A model generated the notes under the pieces. The model was not told the origin of the DNA and did not search any database. It saw only the letters and a program-made list of their open reading frames with translations. Below, in pieces: positions 37,601-49,400 of a stretch of 64,000 bases of DNA; positions within the stretch are counted from its first letter, which is position 1, and the number at the start of each line of letters is the position of its first letter. Location: positions 5,394,001 through 5,458,000 of the forward strand of contig NC_134434.1 of NCBI RefSeq assembly GCF_030867145.1, given 5' to 3'. The position numbers and the translations under genes were made by a program. The stretch is from Opisthocomus hoazin. Taxonomy: Eukaryota > Chordata > Aves > Opisthocomiformes > Opisthocomidae.

Positions 37601-40327
37601 GCCCGGCTATCCCAACCTGAGGAGCACGGTGGGTGTGAATGTCCAACCCTCTCCAAAACAGACCAGGGACCGCAGGCAGCCGAGTGTCCCAGTGGAGGTA
37701 GGTGTCCTGGCCTGGTGGATGTCCGCATTCAGGGTGGCTTGGCTAAAGCTGCTGTGCAACAGGGAGTGACCCTGGAGACCCCTTTGGAGAAATGTGCAAT
37801 TCCCGTTCCCAGGGAAGCCCATGCCCTCTCCAGCTCTCAGAGCTCCTTGCACCCCTCCTTGGACTCATGCTGCTGTGCAGGGAGGACCACAGCAGCCCCA
37901 TCCTGTACCTGGATCATCTCCTCCCTGCTCCATCCTGTCACACAGCCCTGTTGAGGCTGAGATGTGCTGTGATGAAGCCATGGCCGTGCAGGGACTCCTC
38001 CGTGCCCCGCAGAGGTTCCTCTTGGCAGCACAGTGAGGGTGGTTCTCTTCTGCCATCCACCAGGACACCAGCAATGGGTCAGCGGTGCCACGTACCCCTG
38101 GCTGTGGGACAAGGCTGAGTGACAAGGCTGGGCAGGGCTGTCCTCCTCCCCAGAGCCCTGCGGCACGTGGCTGGAACGATCCCAGCAGCCTGGCCGCCGT
38201 CCTGCACAAGCCTTGCGCTGGGTCCCGTCCTCCGGGCTGCTTGGGCCCCTTCCAAGAAATGTGCAGTGTAAATGTCACTACTTCCCCGGGGAAACAAGAG
38301 CGTTGATTCAGGCTTATAAGTGACATTTTCGCTTAAAAACAGCCCTCTGGCTGCTCCTGCTCCCATTCACCCAGGAGCAGCAGGGCTCTCAGTGCAGGCT
38401 CCTAGACCCAGCAGGGCTGGTTTTGCAGCTGTTTTGGCCAAGCACCTTCTGAAAGTCAGGGAAGGGGCTCCTGTTTCTTCAGATGGGCTCCCAAAATCAG
38501 TGGGAGTTTGCTGGAAGTGTGATCTCAGGAGTTCAGACTCCAGCGTGCTTCACCCCAGCCCAGGGAAGATGCTGGGGAGATGTCTTGGGTACGAACGGGC
38601 TGTGGTGGTCCTGCTATGGGTCTGTTCCTCAGCGTGCAAGGGGACCTGCTGCCATGCCATCCCCTGGGGCTCTTGGGTTCATCTCCAGTCCCACTACCCG
38701 TCCCTGGAGCAATTCCCTTCCGAGCTGGGGAGCCAGCGCTGCCAAGCAGAAGGGGCACAGAGCTGCCTGCTCGGGAGAGACAGGAACGTGCTGTGGGTTT
38801 TCCCCTGCCTGCCTCCGTGCGCGGATTGCTCCCAGCTCTCTCAACAGGCTCAGCACTTTGCAAACAGGATTTAGCCACAACCCAGAATGTATTACTGAAA
38901 AATTAAACAACAAACACATTCTTGTCCTGAATTCCTGGGCTCCTTCTGCTTCTGACCTCCCAGACGGACCCTGCTCAGGGAAGGGCTGGCTTGCTTTCTT
39001 GCAGCCTCTGTGCGTGCGAGGTCCCACCCTGGTATGTGCACGGCCTCGCGGGGTGGCCGAAGGTTGCCCTGCAGAGCTGCACGTCGCGTGACCTGCGAGC
39101 CGGGCCGTGCTGCCCGCAGGCAGCCCGGCGCATGAACCAGCTGCCAGGAAACCACGGGCAGCACCACCGGGCAGGTCTCAATTCTCCTTTTAAAGGTAGG
39201 GTGAGGCATGACCCGCACTCGTTTGCCCTCTGTTCATTCCTAGGCAAGTCCTTTCTTGGCCGGCTTTGCAGGTTTGCTTGAAGGATTCAGCGGGTTTGAG
39301 GGCTCTCATGCTCAAGATCTCGAGTTGCTGAGCCCCAGTACCTGTCCCTGTTCCTCAGCTTGGGAATAGTGGTCTGCCAAGCTCTTTGCACTGCATCTTG
39401 CTCCTCATGAGAGCCTTCATCCCGCAGAGGGGATGCAGCCACAAAAGGGATGGTCACAGCTGAGCCATGGATGCATGGACCTGTGCCTCCTGTTCCCCCC
39501 TGGACCACCTTGATGTTCAGGCTGAGCTCTGGCTTCAAATGTGTCCCAGACCCTGGTGCCTGTGGCCGGGTAGGAGCCCTGGGAAGAGCTTTGCTCCACA
39601 GGGAGCGGGAGGGAGTCGCCGACCATCCAGCCCAGGGCTCCCACAGCCGAGGCAGAGCCCTCCTCTCCCGTGCAGGTGATCCGGGGGGCAGCCAGGGAGC
39701 GAACAAGCCTTGGAGAAACGGGCGATTGCCTCGCAGGCAGCCCGTTGCGGCAGGTTTTCACACGCTTTTCCACTCTGAAAAGCTGCCGGAGGTTTCCATC
39801 CCGGGACGCCCATTTGTGAGCAGCAGCTGTACATAAATCAGAAGGGCAATTGGTGGGTGGCAGGGAGTTCTCACGGGGATCAGGATCGCAGGCCCTGGGG
39901 ACAGGTCCGGCGCGGGGGCTTTGCCAGCACCGCTCCACCCTTTGCACCTGCTGCTGCGGGTTGCACACAACTGCGCAGTTTTGGGGGAAGGGAGATTTTC
40001 CAAGCCTGGGGCAATCCCGAGCAGCCAGAAGACCTTACATCTCAGCATCAAGAGAGGTGGGGAGAGAGGCAGCAGGGAGATGCAGGACCTGCTGCCCCAA
40101 AGCCAACTCCAGCCATCTCCCCTGCTTGGGCTCTCCTCGACACTTTCCCTGGGCAACCTCTGTCCCTGTATCCTGGGGATATATCCTCTATAGCCCCTCC
40201 AGAAACCCTGTGGATTGAAATCCAAAGGAATGTACAGGCAATATCAGCCCAGGGCTCTCCATCCATCCTGGTCTTGGTAAAGGCTGGAGGGGGAAACACT
40301 GGCTGCGTCTCAGCACCTGGTTCTCCT
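34661..40327. other. Non-coding region, no gene recognised
   Basis: The DNA is GC-rich with a CpG-dense part near 39.0-39.9 kb. Several 120-200 codon open frames overlap on both strands, as expected by chance at this composition. None shows a recognisable domain or a consistent splice pattern. Confidence 0.55.
39030..39140. other. CpG-dense patch
   Basis: About a dozen CpGs lie within 110 bp (GCACGGCCTCGCGGGG, CACGTCGCGTGACC, GCGAGCCGGGCCG, CCCGGCGC). Moderate CpG density continues to about 39.9 kb. No first exon is recognisable on either strand. Confidence 0.35.
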
Positions 40328-40446
40328 CACAGAATCACAGAATGTTAGGGGTTGGAAGGGACCTCTGTGGGTCATCTAGTTCAACCCCCCTGCCAAAGCA
40401 GGGTCTCCTACAGCAGGCTGCACAGGACCTTGAGCTCAGCAGATCA
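40328..40446 (-). mobile_element. CR1 LINE, 3' end, antisense
   Basis: The sequence begins AGAATCACAGAATG and continues GGGGTTGGAAGGGACCTCTG, CATCTAGTTCAACCCCCCTG and the GCAGGCTGCACAGGACCT segment. These read as CR1 3' end on the opposite strand. The text matches the sense copy at 63.4 kb closely, which suggests the same or a sister subfamily. Confidence 0.95.
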
Positions 40447-43400
40447 CTGTCATGTCTCTACCCTTCACTTGGCTCTATCCTAGCCTTGACCAGCCGGTGC
40501 TGTGGGCTGCGGAGGGATCTCAGCTGCCTGCACCAACTCAGGAGCTGAAGTTCCCATGCAGGACCTTACAGAGACCCACCATGGGATGCCGGGAGGCTGC
40601 AGCTCATTTGGGAAGCAGAAGTGAGCTGACGCTGTCTCCAAGAGCTGCTGTGCTCCTTGGGATCCATTGCTTGCCTGGATGTTTAGTTTTTGCGTTGCCT
40701 CATCTTGGCCAGACTTTTATGGCCAGCTGGGGACTTGGGCTTGTTCTGAACTCTTGCACCCTGTGCATAGTTTGAATTTCCTTGCTGTGATTCAGGGGAC
40801 ATACTGAACCCTGTGGAAGCTGGGGGATGGCAGCTCCTTGCACTCCGTGCTTCCCTGAGCAGCACAGGCACTTCCACGGGTGCCTGGAGGGCTTCCTCAG
40901 GGCCCCTTGCAGTGGGAGGGTGGCACGGTGGGCAGCTGGTCCCACAGAAAAGCACCGCAGAAAGTGACCCAGGGCCATGTATATCCCCACATTCCTCGAA
41001 GCCTTCAGATGCCACCCCAGAGAGACCACAGCAAGACTTTGGGGGGTTGCAGGCACATCCTTGCCTGCTGCCCACCCAGTGGCAGGGGGACAGCACCCAG
41101 GGTGATGGCAGCAGCCCTGGGGTGACTGAACCACATCCTACCCCCATTGCTACCCTCACCTACCCCTGGTGCAGCCTGACCTACTTGCCCTTCCCCAGCA
41201 CAGGCAGCAGTCGGCTTACCACCGAACCCCTAGATTTTCGTGAGATGAGAGTCACAGAAACCCCAAATCCCATTGTCCCTTGGCCAGCTCAGACCAGAGC
41301 AGTTCCTGCACCAAGTGGCTGTGATGGAGAGGATGTGCTTGGGGGAGACAGGACACTTCACATGGACTGGGCACTGGTCGCTGCTCCCAGCCTCCCCCAG
41401 CCCACCTGCATCCACACGGCCGCTGGCACACCATCCAGGCTGGGTTTCTCCCCAACCCTGCCTTTTCTGTTCATCTCAGGACTAACACTCAGAGTTGGCT
41501 GGTCCCAGGACAACACAGGCCATTTCAACTCTTTTGGCTCCCTAACATGGGAAATGTTTTGGTTTTGGGCAGGATTTCAAGCCCTTGCATCTCACAGACA
41601 CGTCCGTCCTTCCAGTGGAGAGCTGCTGAGGAGGGAAGGCACCGATGAGACACAGGGAGCCACTGACCAGGGGCTTTGAGCATGGCCCCTGGTTTATTTA
41701 TGTGTGTAGTGATCAGAAATTCAGAGGCAGTTGCCAGCAAAGGCCCTGCATCCTCTCAGCTCTAGCCCCATGGGACCCCAATCCCTGATGGAGCTGAGAA
41801 GAGTGTGAAACACACCACAGAGCCCAGGCAAGCTCTACAAAATCACCCATCATCCCAAGATGGTGGGTAAGGGGTTTTCCAGTGACCAGGGCAGTCACCA
41901 AAGACTTGCTGCAGTTTCTTTCTCTGCCCGGGGGATGCTCAGCAGGGACAGGCACCCTTCCTGAGCATCCCTCCTTCCCTGCCCTCCTGGTCCCAGGATT
42001 CAGGTTCGAGCATGCTCACAGACTCCCTGGGAGCCTGGGGACTGCTCGTTTCAGAGGCCCAGGGCTTGGGGGCCACGGTGAGGGAGAGTAAGGGGGGGCT
42101 GTGCACCAGCCAGCATCAGACGTGCTGCATTGCTTCGGAGGCTTTCTCAGCGTTTCTGCCATCTGTCCTTTCCTGAGCCAGCAGCACAAAACAGCTCGCT
42201 CAATGGAAACTTCTCTTTTTTGCAGACACCTTTATGATGAAAAGGTGGTCCTTGGGGAGAAGTGATGCTCTGCTAACTGGAGGGCAACTGATTTTGGTGA
42301 ATTCGGAGGCAAGAAAGGAGCAGCCTGCAAACCTCAGACCAGCGATGCTATTAAACCCAAGTCAGCCAAGTTTTTACCCCAGGAGCTCACGGCATCCTTG
42401 GTCCCAGCCACGGAGACCTGGGCTGGAAACGGGTAACAAATGAGATGCGTGAAGTGCTTGGTGGCTGCCAGCTGTTTGGTGACACTGTCCTCAGCATCTG
42501 ACCTTTTGGGAGAGCCACTGCTCTCTGTAGCCTGCAGGCTTGCCAGGGTGAAGTCCCAGTGTCACAAGCTCACAGTCCAGCACAGATAAGCGCAAACCAA
42601 GGCACAAAAGTCACTCTCCACTTCTACTCTGCCCCCAGCCAAATCCTAGTCCAGTTTGGACCATCCTGGAAATCCCTGGTCTTGCTGTTGGCAACGCAGG
42701 ACCAGCGAGCAGGGAAGGTCCTCCCAGACTCCAGAGGACTGGAGCCACTTGCTGCAGGATCTCAAGAGCTCGATGGGATGGAGGAGAGACAAATAGGAGA
42801 GTCCTGACAGCACCTGGGAGGGCCAGATACATCTGCATCTCTCCAGGTGGAGGGAGCAGCTCTGTCTGTGCAAGGGGAGACAGCCTGTCTGGAGAGGGAC
42901 CATGCCCTGCCATCAGACCCGCTCCCCTGAAGCCCTCGGACCTGTGCATTTCCCAGCACAACTCATTGCAGTGGAGATCATTAGCAATACTTCCAGCTAA
43001 TTAATCTGAGCGCTCAGTGTGAGCTCCCATAAAACTGCCTTAATAGACTTCCAGCTGTACACTTGCTCTGCAAAAAAGACTGGTCTACGTGTCTTTAAAT
43101 GCGAGGAAAACCCCACACCACCCTCGCCCTGGAGGTCCTTCCCCCTTTAAACACTCCAGTGGGGTCTTTAACAGCCAGTGAAGGGATATTGTAGTGGGAG
43201 TTGCTGGCTGTACCTGCCACTAACTGGAGAAATCACCAGCCAGTATTGGTTCAGAACCTCAAGATAAAGGGAACTGAGGTAAAAGATGCCTAAACCTCAG
43301 GAGTGGGAAGAGACCCCCCATGCCTGTGGAGCACAATCCTGTTTAGAGGGTTGGCCCCAGCCAACCCAAATCCCAGGGGACTTCCCAAATCCCAGAGGCA

Positions 43401-46400
43401 ACCTGGCCACCTCACTGCCAGGGTTGCTGGGTGGGGATGGTAAGGCCTGGGGACTTTAGAAGTGGAGGAAGAGAAGGAAGGGGACAAGAAGACGGAGGGG
43501 GGTTTGCAGCCCTACATCAAACCAGCATCCTGGTCTGCCCAGTTTCCTCAGCCCCATCAAAGAATGGTGGAGACACCCGTGGCCAGTGACCGCCCCCTCC
43601 TCTGAGCTCCATCCATTAGGCTCAGAGCCCTGTTCACACCAGTAAAACACATGCAAATTGTCCAATCTGGGACACATTCTTCCTGATGGGCTCTGAGACC
43701 TCAACTCTGTGTGCAAAACCCGTGCTCTGACTCTGTCTGGGCAGCCGTGCTCCCCCTGGTCTCCACGGATCATAGTGAATCAGCCTACCTTCCCTCTCCA
43801 TCTGCAGGGCAGGACAAAGCCCTCCAGGTCACACCTCAGCCTACAGCCCGGCAGCCTGAACCCAAGACCTGTCCTCAGAGGCTGTGCACAGTCTCACAGA
43901 CCTATAGATGGTTTCAGGCATACTAGGGTCTGCTGGGAGGGCACAAGCCTGGAGCAACTAGTGCAAGAAGTGTCCCTGCAGACCAGTACTGCTCTGCCAG
44001 TGCTTCTTGAAGGGCACCGGCAGCTCTGCAGAGAGCGTGCAAGATGCTGAGGGATGCTGAGACCCAGGGCTGTTTGGTGGAGAAGACAGCCATGGAAACC
44101 AGCACTGGTTCCTCACCCCCAGGTGCCCACCATCGCTGGGTGTGTGCCCCGCCTGCCCATCTCCTTCTCGCTGTTCAAACGCTCTGCTATTTTTCTCAGA
44201 GCCTGGGGATGGCATCACCTCCTCATTTTTCTGGATGTCTGGCGAGGAGCTGGAGGCACACAGCTTTCCCACATCCTCCGTACTGGATGTGCCGCGCCCT
44301 GCAGAGAGCAAGACTGTGTGGATGAGGCTTGTTTTGGTGGAAAAGAAAAAGGATATGTCACATTTAAATCAGAGCTCCTCACTCATTTTCAGCCCTCCAA
44401 GTAAGGGCTGAGCCAGAAAAAGGTACAAATGCAAATTTCAGGGAAACTGCAGCTGGAACATGAAGATTCAAAACACAAGCACAAAAGCCATGCAATATGG
44501 ATGTCAGTGAAAACAGCAGGCAGCAGCCCACGGGGACTTTCCTGGCGGGGGATCTGTGAGGGCAAGGAGGGCAGGAAAGTCATCAGCATCCGAGCGGGGC
44601 TCTATCTCAGCTCCAAGGGGAATGTTCACAGTGCAGAGAAAGTGCACAAAGCTGCACAAGCCCTCGAACACCGGAGCATCAAACACAGAAGAATAAGAGC
44701 ACACAAGCAAGGCTGAACCTGGAGGGATAACAGGAGCGAGCGGGATGTTGATGGGAAAGCAGAGCCTGCTGTGTGCAGGGGCACAACAGGCAAAATGATG
44801 AGCATCTGCAGGGAGGAAGATGAAGAAGAGTTTCAGCTTGCTGCTCAGCAGGAAAGAAGAACAAACACAGGAGGATGTAGGGAATGCAGAAGAGTTTGGT
44901 GGTTTCTTTATTTTAGCTTTAATCTTCATAAAAATCCAGTCGTGACCAGACAGTTAATGAAAGGGAAGGTGAGAAAATAGGCCAGGATGGTAGAGGTAGG
45001 CTAAAGGAGCATGTAGATGCATGGGATGTGTTCAGGGTGGGGGTCTGGGAAGGCTTAGGGAGATGCTGGAGAAAACAGGAAGATGGGGCGGAGAGGAACA
45101 AACCTGGCCGGAAAAAGCGGAGGGATTGTCAACCCGTCATCAGAGTGATATCGGACCATATTGGCGTGAATTATTAAATAGTTTATCAACACTAATACAA
45201 TCAATTCACACCAAATCAGCCTTATGTCCTCTTTTCACAGGACTGATGGCCTGATGGAAAGGAAGAAGGGATGCTACGAGGTGTTATCAACACTTTGGGC
45301 TGCCCTGTGTCTCCAACAGGGACCACAGCCCCAGCATCAGCCCTGCTCTGGGGTGATTTGGTCCAGGCTGAAGGGATCAGCGTAAAGCATTGCCACTGGG
45401 CGACGAGCCATCTCCTCCCCTTCCCCACGCACTGCCCCACTTCTCAGACACCCTTCCTTTCCTGGGCACAAGTTATCAACCACACGAGTGCTCCGTTGGC
45501 TCTTGAAATGGTCTTTCATGTTAGTCACGTTGTTTTTCAGGCAGTTGGTTACCTGACCCAGTCCAGGGCAGGGCTACCCAGGCACTTGTGCTGGCACGGG
45601 GGGTGTGAAGGGCTGGGAATGAGCAGCTGGGAACGAGGGACCAGGCTGCGTCTCCAGGAGGCACAGATGGATTATGGCAGCTTAACACGTTCATCAAAAT
45701 CCAGCGCCCCGAGGCGACTGTCAGGCTGCAGAAGTGGTTCAAGGGAGGTTGTTGGGGATTTCTCCTGCATTTCTGGGCTGTGTTTTCAATCCTAATTCAG
45801 GTGGTGTGGCTCTAATGCACGAGTAACATCAGTGGATTTGGGATTTACAGGTTTGCAAGTGCTCAGGGTATGAAATGAGTGTCTGGAGGATACATGGGCT
45901 GCATGAATACAACATGGGGACGTGTAGGGGTGTGCTGTGGGGGTCACAGGCTAAAGAGGAGCTTGCAGTGCCCAAAAGCAAAAGTGAGCAAATCTAGACT
46001 GGGGCAGGTCTAATCCTGAAATCTTCCTGTTGTTCACTTGGTACTGATTTCAGCAGGATTTGTTCATGTCTAGGAGTGAGGAAGGATCTGGTGCACCACT
46101 ACGGAGCAGTAGGAAAGGACTTGAGAAGGCTTCTGCACTGTTGCAGGGCTTTGTAATGAAAAGCTTCATCTCCCAGAGGGTAGCAGATGCCTGAGCATCG
46201 CCTTCCCAGAGGTGATCCCAGTCTTCAAGCAGCTCCCATCTCATTGCATCAGCCTGCCCCTGAGGTTGTGTCCTGCGTGGTGGGATGGAGTCAGACCTAC
46301 GTCAGGCTGCAACTAAGGATGAGGCAACACCATGGAAATGGCATTGCTGGCCAAGCTGATCATGATGCCGGCTGTGTCAGCACTCAGGAAAGCCCCAGCT

Positions 46401-49400
46401 GCATGCAAAAATGTTCCCTCTTCAGCAACTGGGAGCGGCAATGGAGCCTCTTGGCTTGTGGAGATATCCTGCCTGGCACATCTGTGCTTGGGCAATGTGA
46501 CTCCAGCCCAAGGCCAGAGCTAATATCGCTTCTGAGCCTGGTCCTTGCTGCAGCACTGAGGGTTGGGAGGCTCTGCCCCGGCTGCAGGCTGGGATGGCCG
46601 CTGCCTGGTGCGAGGAGCATGAGTGAGCAGCCTTGGAACTCATCCACGCTCTTTGGCCTCACTGATCTGGGTCTCCCCACAAAGACTTCATGTTTCTCAG
46701 GTCTGGTCATCTTCAGGAGTCATGGTCACAGCTGAGACATCCAGACATGCCTCTGTAATGGTCTCTAGGCTCTGACCACACCAGGGTCCTGTTTATCCTC
46801 CTGCCCAGCAGCTCTGCCATCTGCCTGGTGTTCACCACCATGATGCCACCTCTGCCCAGGTCTCCTCTGACAGGCTCAGTGGAGTCTCATGTGGGGTCTG
46901 GTGCCACCAAGCCTGGCAGGAGGACTTTCAAAGCCCAAGAGCAAGAACCAAATCAGGACTGAGCGCTTGAAAAAGGCTTTGAGATCATCTTGGTTACCAG
47001 AGAGCTGTATCCAGCCCAAGAAATTTGAAGACTTCCAGCTTTGCAATTATCCTGCTATGCTTTTGAGCTACTGTGGAGCCGAAATCAAACCTTTGACAGG
47101 AAAGAAAGGGAGAGCAAGACCTTTCCAGCAGCTGTGGCAGATGAGGCAGCTTCAGCTGATGTGAGTGCAGGAAGCTCATTATCTCCAAAAATCTCCGGTG
47201 CACAGGAAACCAGCTGAGTGCTGGAGCTGGGGGCATTTATTTATGGCAGGTCTCTCTGCAGCTGCGACTCTTCCCAGATGCACCTTGGGGACCAGGTCAC
47301 TATCTCTGTTCTCTGGCTGGGCAGTATGAGAACAGATTCAGACTGGTGCCACATCCCAGGAATTGGCTCACTACAGAAAAAAAAAACCAAAACACAACCC
47401 TAAGATGAAAAAGGAGGCAATTTCTTTTCACCTTGATGCCTCCTGACGTTGCCACAAGGCTGGCTATGCTTGTCAGAGCTTCCCTGGGAAACAACCGTTC
47501 ATTTGATGCTTCTGGGTTTGAGATCCTTTGCACCCTGAAAGATGAACTCAGATGGTTTGGGGCTTATGGCACCCCTGGGTGTCCCTGTCAGATGAAAAAC
47601 CAGAGCCATGACAGAGCTATTGCTAAAACCCAGCCAGGAGAGAGGTCCTAGAGGTGTGTGTACAGCAAACACTGCATTGCTATAATTGATGTACGACCTC
47701 TGACTGCCTGGGCTAGTGCCACGTCCCCAGCTCTACAGCCTGAATGCTCCCACAAAGGACCAAGTCTCCATCATTCCTGCAGAGGACACAAAGCTGGAGG
47801 CAGGCCAGCTTCAGGGCAGCTTGCAGGAGTACACTGAGGGCTGTTCAGAGATAGTGGGCTGGGTTAAACCACAGTGCCCGAACCGAGGGGCTGGTCACCT
47901 CCAGGAGCCTGCTCCACACATGCAAGATTTCAGGTGGCTTCTTAGAAGGGGTCATTTTCGTTAGGCTGAGGAAGTCCAACTGGAGCATGAAAATCTACTC
48001 TTGCATCCTTGGCAGAGCTCACAGCCAAAATAGGAATCTCAGCAAGGACTGATGTCTGGGCAGGCGTAGTGACCTGCCTCCAGCAAGGCTAGCCATGAAG
48101 TCTACCCACACATCAGGGTATCGTTCTCCCCTGCTCCACAGCTCCAGCCAGGCAGATTTCCTCTCCTCATGCTTAGACCTCTTGTTTACAGGTCAATCCC
48201 AGGGAGAGCTTGGGGGACCAGGCTCAGTACAGCAATTAGGCAGGTCCCAGGTCAAATGAGGGGTTGCAGGGCCTGGCACGGATACTCAAGGTGGCAAAAT
48301 TGGATGTGTCTGTGTGAGCTGGTCATGGCAAGTGCTCTGGATGGTCTATGAAGAGCAGCAGGATGCTCCAGAAGTTCATTCAGCCTTAAGGGATCAGACA
48401 TGTTACGCCCTGCGAGTGCTTATCCCTCTCTCTCACCAGCTACAGTGGGAGCTTGGGATGGCCTGACCCATGGAGATGTCTCCATTCAAGACATCTACCA
48501 TGAAGCTGGATAATGATCCTTAAATGTGCTCTTTGCAGACACTATCCAGATCCCAACTTGAACTGAAACGGAGTAAGGGCAGTTTCCTGCCCTGATGCCC
48601 TTGGGAAGGGGTAGCTGCAGCTGCCTTGGGGCAGACCTGAGAGCCTTCACTATAGTCTAGTAAGAATCCATTTTCTGAGCAGCTCAGGCTGGAAAAAAAG
48701 GAACATCAAACTATTCCTAAGAAAAATAAATGTCTGCTGCTGCTTTGATTTTGTATCCAGATGTGTGGGCCTGGGGACCAGCTCTCAAAGCTGGAGAACA
48801 GGCAACATCTGAAGGCTGGAAGCAGATGCACCCCTCCTCCTCCAGCTATTGCATCCTCCCCATTGCACAGCAAATGCATGAGCCCATTTTAACACAGTCC
48901 AATGACTGCTGCTGCCACGGGAATGTCTGGACACTGAGTCATAGTTTGCTTCGTATTCCTGCTGCATCATCCTTATTTTTTGATTCATGAACCACTCTGT
49001 GCATGAAAGAGCAAACTGTCCTTTTTGATCTCATTTACTTGCTGTAAAGATTTGCTCAACAAGTGAGGTCTTAAAATGGAATAATCCCTGGATACCTGTG
49101 TTGAATTGATCTTATCCAATTGGAAAGAGTGTTCCCTTTTTCTCTTATTCACCCAAATATCCAGGCTGCTGATCTCTTGCACTGAGAGCTGGCAGCAAAT
49201 ACTCCTTCCTTCACTGCCACACGCAGGCACCCTTCTTCTAAACAGGCTCAACCACACCGGCATGGGAATGAGCAGGTGAAGGACCAGGGATGTCAGGGAG
49301 GTGTGGAACAAACCTTTCCAATGAAGCCTACACACCTATTTCATTAGTGAGCTCACCAGTCTATTTCCATTTTGCAACCCAGCTAAGTGAGACCAGAGGT

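Noticed and set aside
40813..41679. 288-codon open frame on the plus strand
   Set aside because: It is rich in Pro, Ser, Gly and Trp with no recognisable domain, no splice context and no promoter. It is most likely chance.
44429..44716. 95-codon highly charged frame
   Set aside because: It resembles a coding segment in charge content only. There is no splice pattern, and there is a longer open frame on the opposite strand.
46889..47164. 91-codon lysine-rich frame that ends just before a GTGAGT
   Set aside because: The composition looked exon-like, but I found no supporting acceptor, no partner exon and no family resemblance.
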